Part shown: positions 1 through 5,148 of the stretch, piece after piece
Layout of the letters: each line of letters opens with the position of its first letter
How positions within the stretch are numbered: the stretch's first letter is position 1
From: Pseudomonadota bacterium
GTDB taxonomy: Bacteria > Pseudomonadota > Alphaproteobacteria > Acetobacterales > Acetobacteraceae
Assembly: GCA_021808205.1 (NCBI GenBank)
Contig: JAKBCD010000190.1
Coordinates: 1 to 5,148, forward strand
Reading direction: 5' to 3'
Length of the DNA stretch: 5,148 nucleotides
The notes under the pieces: generated by a model
What the model was told of the DNA's origin: nothing
Database searches by the model: none
Seen by the model: only the letters and a program-made list of their open reading frames with translations
Program-made: the position numbers and the translations under genes

Positions 1-923
1 TTTCCGCCTCGGTCGGCATCACCTATTTCAGCCACGAGGAGACCAAGCCGGAGGAGCTGATCCGCCAGGCGGATTTGGCCATGTACAGCGTCAAGCGTTC
101 CGGCCGGCACGGGTACAGAATCTACGATCCGGGACTGGAGGCCACCGCCAGCCGCCAGCTTCACACGGATCTTCTGCAAGCTTTGACCCGGCGGGAGCTG
201 CATGTGGCCTACCAGCCGCTCTGGAACCCGCCGGACGGGCTGCTCACCGGCTATGAGGCGCTACTGCGCTGGCAGCATGCCCATTTTGGCGAGATTTCCC
301 CACGGGTGTTCATCCCCATCGCCGAGCAGACCGGATTGATCGCCAGTTTCGGCGCCTATGTGCTGCGCGCCGCCTGCACCGCCGCGCACGATTGGCCGGA
401 TCAGGTGCGGCTCTGCGTGAACATCTCCCCTCTGCAACTCACGGACGCGCATTTCGCCGAGACAGTAATGCAGGCCCTGGCAGAATCCGGCCTGCCCCCA
501 CACCGGCTGGAGCTGGAAATCACCGAAAGCCGCTTGGCGCTGGACCATGAAGGTGCCCTGCATCAGCTCGTTCAGCTGAAAGAAGAAGGCGTGCGGGTGG
601 CGGTGGATGATTTCGGCACCGGCGCCGCCTCGCTGGACATGATGCACCGCTTCGGACTGAACCGCATGAAGATCGACCGCCGCTTCATCTCCGGCCTGCC
701 GGATGACGAGCGGGGCTATGCCATTGTACACGCGCTGATCCGGCTGGCGCATGATCTCGGCGCGCAGGTTACGGCCGAGGGGGTGGAACATATGGAGCAG
801 GCGCTTTGCCTGATGGAGCTGGGCTGCGACGAGATGCAAGGCTATCTGTTCGGGCACCCGGAAGCGCCAAAATCGATATTAGCCAGCCAGGACGCGCCGT
901 TGGCGGTGGCCGCAGCGTCTTAG
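1..923 (+). CDS. GGDEF-EAL cyclic-di-GMP protein, 3' part (intact EAL phosphodiesterase domain)
   Basis: The frame is already open at the left edge (first full codon at base 3), so the N-terminus lies outside the window; 306 residues are visible. Residues 1-42 are the tail of a GGDEF domain, recognised by SASVGIT and the closing ADLAMYSVKRSGR helix. Its GGDEF signature is not in view, so cyclase activity cannot be judged. Residues from about 56 to 290 form an EAL domain, which hydrolyses c-di-GMP to pGpG. The usual metal and catalytic residues are all present: E85 in EALLRW, N140 in NIS, E172 and E175 in EITES, D202-D203 in DDFGTG, K223 in KID, E259 and E262 in AEGVE, and Q279 before GYLFG. 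Their spacing from N140 onward matches the active enzyme RocR as I remember it. Phosphodiesterase activity is therefore likely. Loop 6 reads DFGTGAASL instead of the common DFGTGYSSL. The protein ends about 15 residues after the domain. Sensor domains, if any, would be upstream of the window. Confidence 0.95.
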   Translation, partial: SASVGITYFSHEETKPEELIRQADLAMYSVKRSGRHGYRIYDPGLEATASRQLHTDLLQALTRRELHVAYQPLWNPPDGLLTGYEALLRWQHAHFGEISPRVFIPIAEQTGLIASFGAYVLRAACTAAHDWPDQVRLCVNISPLQLTDAHFAETVMQALAESGLPPHRLELEITESRLALDHEGALHQLVQLKEEGVRVAVDDFGTGAASLDMMHRFGLNRMKIDRRFISGLPDDERGYAIVHALIRLAHDLGAQVTAEGVEHMEQALCLMELGCDEMQGYLFGHPEAPKSILASQDAPLAVAAAS

Positions 924-943
924 AACGTCTTTGCACGCAAAAC

Positions 944-971
944 AAAAAGGCCGGTAATACCCGGCCTTTTT
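944..971. terminator. Bidirectional intrinsic terminator between the EAL gene and rho
   Basis: A 6-bp GC stem (GGCCGG at 949-954 pairing with CCGGCC at 961-966) has a 6-base loop TAATAC. It is flanked by five A on the left and five T on the right, which extend the pairing to 11 bp. Read on the + strand it is a hairpin plus U-tract 20 bases after the EAL gene stop. Read on the - strand it is an equally good terminator starting 5 bases after the rho stop. One element therefore serves two converging genes. Confidence 0.9.
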
Positions 972-976
972 CTCAA

Positions 977-2251
977 TCAGGTGTTCATCGCCTCGAAGAA
1001 GTCAGAATTGGTCTTCGAGTATTTCAGCTTGTCGAGCAGGAACTCCATCGCATCCGTGGTGCCCATCGGGTTGAGGATGCGGCGCAGCACCCACATCTTG
1101 GAGAGCACAGCCTTCTCAACCAGCAGTTCCTCCTTACGGGTGCCAGACTTGGTGATGTCGATGGCCGGGAAGGTGCGCTTGTCGGAGAGCTTGCGGTCCA
1201 GGATCAGCTCGGCATTACCCGTGCCCTTGAACTCTTCGAAAATCACCTCGTCCATGCGCGAGCCGGTATCGATCAGCGCGGTGGCGATAATGGTGAGCGA
1301 GCCACCTTCCTCGATGTTGCGCGCAGCACCAAAGAAGCGCTTGGGGCGCTGCAGGGCGTTGGCGTCCACACCGCCGGTGAGCACCTTGCCGGATGAGGGC
1401 ACAACGGTGTTGTAGGCGCGCGCCAGGCGGGTGATGGAATCTAGCAAAATCACCACATCGCGCTTGTGTTCCACCAGTCGCTTGGCTTTCTCCAGCACCA
1501 TCTCGGTCACCTGCACGTGGCGCGTGGCAGGTTCGTCGAAGGTGGAGGCCACAACCTCACCCTTCACGGAGCGGGACATATCGGTCACTTCCTCCGGCCG
1601 CTCATCGATGAGCAGCACCATCAGGAACACTTCCGGGTGGTTGGCGGAGATGGAGGCGGCGATGTTCTGCAACATCACGGTTTTACCCGTACGCGGCGGC
1701 GCCACAACCAGGGCGCGCTGGCCCTTGCCGATGGGCGAGACCAGATCGATCACCCGGCCGGTGATCTCCTTGGTCTGACCCTTTGTGGTGGGCTCGGGCA
1801 CTTCCACTTCCATGCGCAGGCGCGAGGTGGGGTAGAGGGGCGTGAGATTATCGAAATTGATGCGGTGCTTCACCGCATCCGGCGCCTCGAAATTGATCTT
1901 GTCGACATTGACGAGGGAGAAATAACGCTCGCCTTCCTTCGGCGCGCGGATCTCGCCATCCACCGTGTCACCGGTGCGCAGGCCGTAGCGGCGCACCTGC
2001 TGCGGGGAGACGTAGATGTCTTCCGGGCCGGGGAGATAGTTAGCCTCCGGGTTGCGCAGGAAGCCGAAACCATCGGGCAGGATTTCCAGCGTGCCGTCGC
2101 CATGAATGGCCTGCTCGTTTTCGGCGCAGGCCTTGAGGATGGAGAACATGATGTCCTGCTTGCGCAGGGAGGAGGCGTTTTCGACCTCCAACTCCTCGGC
2201 GAGGGCCAGAAGATCGGTGGGAGATTTTGCCTTCAATTCGGCGAGATGCAT
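977..2251 (-). CDS. rho: Transcription termination factor Rho
   Basis: Rho is a hexameric, ATP-driven RNA translocase that binds C-rich unstructured nascent RNA and releases RNA polymerase. The predicted protein has 424 residues (E. coli Rho has 419). An N-terminal helical Rho_N segment covers about 1-47. An OB-fold/cold-shock RNA-binding domain covers about 50-125, with DGFGFLR at 60-66 and EDIYVSP at 77-83. The RecA-like ATPase follows: P-loop APPRTGKT at 184-191 (K190), catalytic E217 in LIDERPEEV, Walker B D271 in [13 protein letters not shown], the Q-loop region [11 protein letters not shown] at 291-301, R-loop R332, and arginine finger R372 in SGTRKEELL. These all sit at a constant +6 offset from E. 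coli numbering. The frame stays open for 49 codons upstream to a TTG at 2398, but that extension is Trp/Pro-rich and unlike Rho, so the ATG at 2249-2251 ([10 protein letters not shown]) is chosen. No clear Shine-Dalgarno precedes it. Nothing suggests loss of function. Confidence 0.97.
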   Translation of the reverse strand: MHLAELKAKSPTDLLALAEELEVENASSLRKQDIMFSILKACAENEQAIHGDGTLEILPDGFGFLRNPEANYLPGPEDIYVSPQQVRRYGLRTGDTVDGEIRAPKEGERYFSLVNVDKINFEAPDAVKHRINFDNLTPLYPTSRLRMEVEVPEPTTKGQTKEITGRVIDLVSPIGKGQRALVVAPPRTGKTVMLQNIAASISANHPEVFLMVLLIDERPEEVTDMSRSVKGEVVASTFDEPATRHVQVTEMVLEKAKRLVEHKRDVVILLDSITRLARAYNTVVPSSGKVLTGGVDANALQRPKRFFGAARNIEEGGSLTIIATALIDTGSRMDEVIFEEFKGTGNAELILDRKLSDKRTFPAIDITKSGTRKEELLVEKAVLSKMWVLRRILNPMGTTDAMEFLLDKLKYSKTNSDFFEAMNT

Positions 2252-2398
2252 GGCGAAGCAGAGTTCCAATGGCAGGAGGTGCCAAGGCCAGGGCCGTGGC
2301 TTTACGGTGGAAATGAGAAAATATGCGGCCCAGGACGGGCGCCAGGACTCAAGGACTGATCCTGAGAAGGTAATGGGGGTTTCGCGGCAAAAGATCAA
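2252..2398 (-). promoter_or_regulatory. C-rich, G-poor rho 5' leader, possible rut-type autoregulatory region
   Basis: Counted on the rho sense strand, this leader has about 55 C to 31 G in roughly 149 bases. It carries many pyrimidine-C dinucleotides, such as the ACCCCC, TTCTC, TCCTT, TTTCC and ACCTCC words. That composition is what Rho prefers for loading. In E. coli, rho is known to limit its own synthesis by premature termination in its leader. That the same happens here is inference. No transcription start was located with confidence; a weak candidate -10 (TATATT, - strand, 2497-2502) has only a 3-of-6 match to a -35 at 18 bases spacing. Confidence 0.35.
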
Positions 2399-2571
2399 GC
2401 CCTAAGGCACCGCATGCGGGTGCGTGGACGCGCAGCAATGGCACAAAAGCCTGAACTTTATCCGGATTGAGAATGTGGTTGATTTTCCACCGCTAGAATA
2501 TACACGGCATCAAGTGAGCACATCAGGAACGAATCTGGCGGGCGCCATTCCAGCAAGTCCGCCGAACGCTC

Positions 2572-2706
2572 ATGACGCATTCCGCAGTAATCACAACTGC
2601 TGAGACACTCATATTGCTACCCATAAATGAGACCATTGAGCGAATTGAGCCGGAAGATCACGAAGATTGGGCCCAACGGGCCAGTCGGTTCGGTCTAGGG
2701 TGGTGA
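2572..2706 (+). CDS. Possible small protein, 44 aa, unrecognised
   Basis: An ATG at 2572 opens 44 codons ending with TGA at 2704-2706; the frame is open back to a TGA at 2515-2517. The product starts MTHSAVITTAETLILLP and ends with an acidic, helix-like stretch containing EPEDHEDWAQRASRFG. The composition looks protein-like: a hydrophobic first half, an acidic second half and few Ser/Arg shadow-type runs. Against it, no purine-rich Shine-Dalgarno lies before the ATG and no promoter is evident. It is not a family I recognise. It could also be the remnant of a longer gene, since upstream codons read on without an interruption for another 18 residues. It lies upstream of rho and on the opposite strand, so it could be divergently transcribed. 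Confidence 0.2.
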   Translation: MTHSAVITTAETLILLPINETIERIEPEDHEDWAQRASRFGLGW

Positions 2707-2768
2707 AGCCGCCCGGAGTCGCTTTTCCGCAGACCAGTCATGTTCTTTGTGCCGAGGTTGCCGCGCTA

Positions 2769-3074
2769 TCAGCCCTTGCGGCGACAAACCACGATATCTT
2801 GAAAATCATGGATTGCACCGCATACAATGGTTTTTATCTCAAAATATAAGGACCAGGCTTTGCGAATGTAATTTTCAGAAAGGAAGGTGATGCCATATGC
2901 ATATTCAGCGCTGGTTAAGTGGCCATTTTGGAGAATGAAGGCGTGCTGCCAATTATCCATCAAATCCTGTGCGACATTTAGTTGGTCGGCGGGAATGTCC
3001 AACATTTTGAAGATCATATCTTCCCGTCGAGCCGCAAAGACGCGGTCCACAAAAACGGCCCGCCAAAGCTTCAA
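2769..3074 (-). CDS. Orphan hypothetical ORF, 101 aa, between rnhA and rho
   Basis: This frame is open for 101 codons from a TTG at 3072-3074 to a TGA at 2769-2771, starting 24 bases after the rnhA stop and on the same strand. A better start may be the ATG at 3015-3017 (MIFKMLDIPADQL), preceded closely by GGGAAG; that would give 82 residues. The sequence reads like a soluble, mixed helical protein (for example DLMDNWQHAFILQNG and the aromatic SLYFEIKTIVCG) with no signal peptide, membrane segment or repeat. Third-position GC is only about one half, clearly below the neighbouring genes, so it may be acquired, decaying or not a gene. An in-frame TAG lies just upstream, so it could be the C-terminal relic of a longer gene. 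I do not recognise the family. A + strand promoter and a competing 65-codon ORF overlap it antisense. Confidence 0.3.
   Translation of the reverse strand: MKLWRAVFVDRVFAARREDMIFKMLDIPADQLNVAQDLMDNWQHAFILQNGHLTSAEYAYGITFLSENYIRKAWSLYFEIKTIVCGAIHDFQDIVVCRRKG
2799..2828 (+). promoter_or_regulatory. Sigma70-like promoter in the rnhA-rho interval
   Basis: TTGAAA at 2799-2804 and TACAAT at 2823-2828 each match 5 of 6 consensus bases and are separated by 18 bases. A start near 2835 would give a leader of about 55 bases, ending in AAAGGA at 2879-2884, five bases before an ATG at 2890. From there a 65-codon frame runs to a TAA at 3085-3087 (product begins MPYAYSALVKWPFW, basic, Ser- and Lys-rich). 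The signals are in good order, but the segment is AT-rich, so chance matches are likely. The product looks more like a shadow than a protein, so the transcript might instead be an antisense or small RNA. Confidence 0.3.
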
Positions 3075-3098
3075 ACTGGCCCACTAAAAGCCCCAAGG

Positions 3099-3548
3099 CT
3101 ATTTAAGCGCCTCCCGCGCGGCGGTGGCCAGCTCGTCGGCACGCTCGTTCATCGCATCGCCCGAATGGCCCTTAACCCAAAGCCATTCGATGCTGTGGGG
3201 TTTGGCCGCCTCCAGGATCAGCTTCCACAAATCCATGTTCTTCACCGGATCGCCCGTGGAGCTACGCCAGTTCTTGCGCACCCAGCCGGTATGCCAGCGG
3301 GTGATGCCGTTTTTCAGATATTCCGAGTCGGTATGCAGCTTCACCACGCAGGGGCGCTTCAGCGCGGATAGAGCCTGCGCGGCGGCGGTCAGCTCCATAC
3401 GGTTATTCGTGGTATCCGCCTCCCCGCCGGAAAGCTCCCTCAAATTGCCCTTGAATTTCAGAATCGCCGCCCAGCCGCCAGGGCCAGGATTGGGCCTGCA
3501 GCCGCCATCCGTCCAGATCTCGACGATGTTTTCTGGTTCAAAGTCCAT
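3099..3548 (-). CDS. rnhA: Ribonuclease HI
   Basis: RNase HI cuts the RNA strand of RNA-DNA hybrids in the cytoplasm, removing R-loops and helping to clear primers. The 149-residue product has the single RNase H fold at about the family's usual size. The catalytic residues sit at D14 in [15 protein letters not shown]52 in NNRMELTA, D74 in [10 protein letters not shown] and D138 in NERADELA, with the loop histidine H128 in VKGHSGD. Each is four positions later than in E. coli (D10, E48, D70, D134, H124). The basic-protrusion region around 85-101 ([17 protein letters not shown]) is also present. The ATG at 3546-3548 lies inside the end of thrB, giving an 11-base overlap that implies coupled translation; GGCAGG upstream is a modest ribosome site. 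A 4-bp hairpin with four T overlaps the stop codon but is too weak to call a terminator. Confidence 0.97.
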   Translation of the reverse strand: MDFEPENIVEIWTDGGCRPNPGPGGWAAILKFKGNLRELSGGEADTTNNRMELTAAAQALSALKRPCVVKLHTDSEYLKNGITRWHTGWVRKNWRSSTGDPVKNMDLWKLILEAAKPHSIEWLWVKGHSGDAMNERADELATAAREALK

Positions 3549-4497
3549 AAGCGCCTGCCCCGGTCACGGAAAAATGGAAACGCAGGCGGCGGTAGTAATC
3601 CAATGGATCCTTAGGTGTAACCAGAGCACCCGCCGGGGTGTTCAGCCAGTCGTAAAGCCGCGTCAGCAGGAAGCGCATGGCCGCCCCCTGTGCGAGCACC
3701 GGCAGAGCGTTGATTTCCGCTGTGGATAATGACCGCACAGATTGATAGCCGCGCAGCAACGCCCGCGAGCGCGTGACATTCAGCTCCGCCGGGGTCTCGA
3801 AACACCAGGCATTCAGGCACACCGCGATGTCGTAAGCCAAAATATCCGTGCAGGCGAAGTAGAAATCGATCAGTCCGGAAATCTGGGCGTCCAGGAAAAA
3901 CACATTGTCTGGGAACAAGTCCGCATGGATCTGCCCCACCGGCAGGCCCTGCGGCCAATTGGCCAGAACCTGCTCCAGCCAGGCCTGCAGCGCCGCTCCC
4001 AACCCACCCATCACGCCATCCGCCTGGGGCAGGCTTTTGGCGAGAAGCGGGCCCCAGGCATCGGGGCCGAGGCCGTTGCGGCGGGTCATGGCAAAGCCCT
4101 CACCAGCCAGATGCAACCTGGCCAACGCAGCGCCCAGCGGCTCGCAATGTGCAACCTTGATCTGCCGGGGCCAAACGCCTGGCAGAAAGGTGGTGATGGC
4201 CGCCATCTTGCCCGCCAGCTCCTGCAAATTCCGGCCAGTTTTCGCCCGCACCGGCTGCGGGCAAGGCAGGCCATGGGCACCCAGATGCTCCATCAACCCC
4301 AGGAAATAGGGCAGATCCTCCTTGTTTACCCGCTTCTCATAGAGTGTGAGAATGAAATCCCCCTGGCTGGTTTTCAGGGCGTAATTGCTGTTCTCCACAC
4401 CCTCGGCAATGCCGCGGAAGGCGGTGAGCGAGCCGATATCGTAAAGGGCGAGGAACGCGGTCAGCGCCTCGTCCGTAACTTCGGTATAAACTGCCAT
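3538..4497 (-). CDS. thrB: Homoserine kinase, APH-fold (alphaproteobacterial ThrB)
   Basis: This enzyme phosphorylates L-homoserine with ATP to O-phosphohomoserine, the penultimate step to threonine, in the cytoplasm. It belongs to the aminoglycoside-phosphotransferase-like homoserine kinases, not the GHMP family found in E. coli. The 319 residues carry the expected blocks: the N-terminal nucleotide-binding lobe with [11 protein letters not shown] at 29-39 and [10 protein letters not shown] at 48-57, catalytic-loop HADLFPDNV at 191-199 (D193, N198), and metal-binding IDFYFA at 210-215 (D211), followed by [14 protein letters not shown]. The length is typical. The start [12 protein letters not shown] matches the usual beginning of the family; no strong Shine-Dalgarno precedes it. 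It overlaps rnhA by 11 bases, a pairing common in alphaproteobacteria. ispH, often upstream of thrB in that group, is not adjacent here; a lipoprotein gene diverges from only 44 bases away. Confidence 0.95.
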   Translation of the reverse strand: MAVYTEVTDEALTAFLALYDIGSLTAFRGIAEGVENSNYALKTSQGDFILTLYEKRVNKEDLPYFLGLMEHLGAHGLPCPQPVRAKTGRNLQELAGKMAAITTFLPGVWPRQIKVAHCEPLGAALARLHLAGEGFAMTRRNGLGPDAWGPLLAKSLPQADGVMGGLGAALQAWLEQVLANWPQGLPVGQIHADLFPDNVFFLDAQISGLIDFYFACTDILAYDIAVCLNAWCFETPAELNVTRSRALLRGYQSVRSLSTAEINALPVLAQGAAMRFLLTRLYDWLNTPAGALVTPKDPLDYYRRLRFHFSVTGAGAYGL

Positions 4498-4529
4498 GCG
4501 CGTAGATGACCGGGGAGCAAAAATCTGGC

Positions 4530-4536
4530 AAGGGAG
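4530..4536 (+). promoter_or_regulatory. Ribosome binding site of the lipoprotein gene
   Basis: AAGGGAG ends five bases before the ATG at 4542. This is the best Shine-Dalgarno among the confident genes in the window, and it fixes the start of the lipoprotein frame, which also begins with a proper signal peptide. Confidence 0.75.
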
Positions 4537-4541
4537 CGGGC

Positions 4542-5148
4542 ATGAAAGATTTCAAATCCGCCCTCCTGCCCGCTGCTTCCCTGGTATGTCTGCTAAGCCT
4601 TGCCGCCTGCGGCGCGGGGTTCTCAGCCCATATCGTCAACAGCACCACCACAACGACCCACGCAGCTGGCATCAGTAAGGCCGGTGAAGACAGCGCGCTG
4701 CGCACAACCAGAATCGTGACCACGCCCGCCACAGCCGGTGCAGACAATACAGCCAGCGCGGGCAGCGCCGATAATACGGCCAGCGCGGGCGGCGGGATTA
4801 ATTTTAGCGTGGTTAATACAACCGGCCCGGTCAGCACGGCCAATAAGGCCGGTGAAGCCGGCACAGCTGGCACGACCGCGCCGGCCAACACGGTTAACAC
4901 ACCGAGTCCAACCAACACGGCCAACACGGTTAATACGCCCAGTCCCGCCAACGCGATGCCGGCGGACCCCACGACCTACTGCCCGCAAGTGGCGGTGCTG
5001 CAGCAGGCACAGACAGTGACGCTGTTTCTCCCCGGCCGCAGCGATGTCGCCTCACAAATTTCCACAGCCCAGCTCAGCAACGTATCAGGCGATTGCGTTT
5101 ACCAGAAAAAACACCATGAAGGGTTGCTTGAAGTGCGCTTCACCAGCA
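4542..5148 (+). CDS. Putative lipoprotein with repeat-bearing Thr/Ala/Asn/Pro linker, 3' end outside window
   Basis: The frame opens at an ATG behind a good Shine-Dalgarno and continues without a stop to the right edge (202 residues visible). Residues 1-22 form a lipoprotein signal peptide: basic MKDFK, a hydrophobic core through LVCLLSL, then lipobox LAAC with C23 as the lipidation site. The +2 residue is Gly, so under the E. coli Asp+2 rule it would not be retained in the inner membrane; outer-membrane placement is inferred. Residues about 30-145 are low-complexity Thr, Ala, Asn, Gly, Ser and Pro, containing two tandem duplications, and look like a flexible spacer. From about 146 a folded domain begins (TYCPQVAVLQQA, then LFLPGRSDVASQIS, then VSGDC), with C147 and C185 able to form a disulfide. 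I have the impression of similar CPxV...LxPGRxD...GxC segments in uncharacterised alphaproteobacterial envelope lipoproteins, but cannot name a family. The function is unknown. It diverges from thrB. Confidence 0.8.
   Translation, partial: MKDFKSALLPAASLVCLLSLAACGAGFSAHIVNSTTTTTHAAGISKAGEDSALRTTRIVTTPATAGADNTASAGSADNTASAGGGINFSVVNTTGPVSTANKAGEAGTAGTTAPANTVNTPSPTNTANTVNTPSPANAMPADPTTYCPQVAVLQQAQTVTLFLPGRSDVASQISTAQLSNVSGDCVYQKKHHEGLLEVRFTS
4740..4793 (+). repeat. 27-base tandem duplication in the lipoprotein linker
   Basis: Two adjacent in-frame copies (4740-4766 and 4767-4793) encode ADNTASAGS and ADNTASAGG. They differ at only a few bases, mostly third positions plus the final Ser/Gly codon, so the duplication is fairly recent but has started to diverge under protein-level constraint. 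Confidence 0.85.
4884..4955 (+). repeat. 36-base tandem duplication in the lipoprotein linker
   Basis: Two adjacent in-frame copies (4884-4919 and 4920-4955) encode ANTVNTPSPTNT and ANTVNTPSPANA. The words AACACGG and CGGTTAA recur within them. The differences are mainly synonymous, with Thr/Ala changes near the end of the unit. This is the Pro-rich part of the spacer, just before the C-terminal domain. Confidence 0.85.

Larger units (their letters stand above)
2252..3098. other. Long rho-rnhA intergenic interval, lower GC, no confident gene
   Basis: About 850 bases separate the rho start from the rnhA stop. Block counts by eye give roughly 43-60% GC over most of it and 32% at 2821-2880, while the flanking genes run near 57-70%. 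Contents that can be pointed to are the C-rich rho leader at the left, a small imperfect hairpin GCACC/GGTGC at 2407-2423 enclosing the palindrome CGCATGCG, a short GGCCC/GGGCC hairpin at 2670-2682 without a T-tract, two weak ORFs on opposite strands, and a + strand promoter-like pair at 2799-2828. No tRNA, transposase, terminal inverted repeats or target-site duplications were seen. It could be a decayed gene, a small acquired segment or an unannotated RNA locus. Confidence 0.6.

Noticed and set aside
261..857. 198-codon open frame on the - strand
   Set aside because: It lies wholly antisense to the EAL domain, whose catalytic motifs are intact; the product is His/Gln/Gly-rich in the way of a GC-rich shadow frame.
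1466..2359. 297-codon open frame on the + strand
   Set aside because: It is antisense to rho; its product is rich in His, Gly and Asp-Arg runs with no domain, typical of the reverse complement of a conserved GC-rich gene.
2407..2423. Inverted repeat GCACC/GGTGC around CGCATGCG as an operator or terminator
   Set aside because: It is short, has no T-tract, is not placed next to a recognisable promoter, and such palindromes are frequent in GC-rich DNA.
2497..2526. Possible - strand rho promoter (TATATT with CTGATG at 18 bases)
   Set aside because: The -35 matches only 3 of 6 bases, so it is mentioned as a candidate but not called.
2667..2849. 60-codon + strand frame starting with TTG
   Set aside because: There is no ribosome site, it overlaps the 44-codon ORF and the antisense orphan ORF, and it has no recognisable features.
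3086..3100. Hairpin AGCC/GGCT with TTTT after rnhA on the - strand
   Set aside because: The stem is only 4 bp with a 4-base loop and overlaps the rnhA stop codon; it is too weak to call a terminator without RNA data.
4740..4955. Repeats considered as a CRISPR array
   Set aside because: The copies are directly adjacent without spacers, are in frame and differ mainly at third positions, which fits coding duplication.
4337..4972. 211-codon - strand frame with many Val/Leu/Ala stretches resembling membrane helices
   Set aside because: The hydrophobic look comes from reading the ACG/GCC/AAC-rich linker repeats of the lipoprotein backwards; it also overlaps the start of thrB out of frame and has no ribosome site.
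4623..4988. 121-codon - strand frame made of Gly/Arg/Val repeats
   Set aside because: It is another shadow of the lipoprotein repeat region.

Overview
The window looks like chromosomal DNA from an alphaproteobacterium. Three features point this way: the Rho protein with the [15 protein letters not shown] N-terminus, the homoserine kinase of the aminoglycoside-phosphotransferase (APH) fold rather than the GHMP type, and the thrB-rnhA gene pair. The MHLxELK opening of Rho together with a GC-rich genome makes an Acetobacteraceae-like member of the Rhodospirillales plausible, but that is a judgement from memory and not a computed placement.

Layout from left to right. (1) Bases 1-923, + strand: the 3' part of a GGDEF-EAL cyclic-di-GMP protein with a complete EAL phosphodiesterase domain. 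(2) Bases 944-971: a near-ideal hairpin with A and T flanks that can terminate both converging genes. (3) Bases 977-2251, - strand: rho, complete, 424 aa, all key ATPase residues present. (4) Bases 2252-3098: about 850 bases with no confident gene and lower GC than the flanks, falling to about 32% at 2821-2880. This stretch holds a C-rich, G-poor rho leader, a 44-codon small ORF on the + strand, an orphan 101-codon ORF on the - strand, and a sigma70-like promoter with a well-spaced Shine-Dalgarno on the + strand facing that orphan ORF. (5) Bases 3099-3548 and 3538-4497, - strand: rnhA and thrB, overlapping by 11 bases as a two-gene operon. (6) Bases 4542-5148, + strand, running off the right edge: a putative lipoprotein with a clear signal peptide and lipobox, a Thr/Ala/Asn/Pro-rich linker built partly from tandem duplications, and the beginning of a cysteine-containing C-terminal domain.

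The confident genes are mostly housekeeping (transcription termination, RNA-DNA hybrid removal, threonine synthesis) plus one second-messenger enzyme, and they do not form one pathway. Rho and RNase HI both limit R-loops, but the approximately 850 bases between them argue against a designed module. I found no CRISPR array, tRNA, rRNA, insertion sequence or recognisable defence system. The parts most worth a second look are the compositionally distinct rnhA-rho interval with signals on both strands, and the repeat-bearing lipoprotein.
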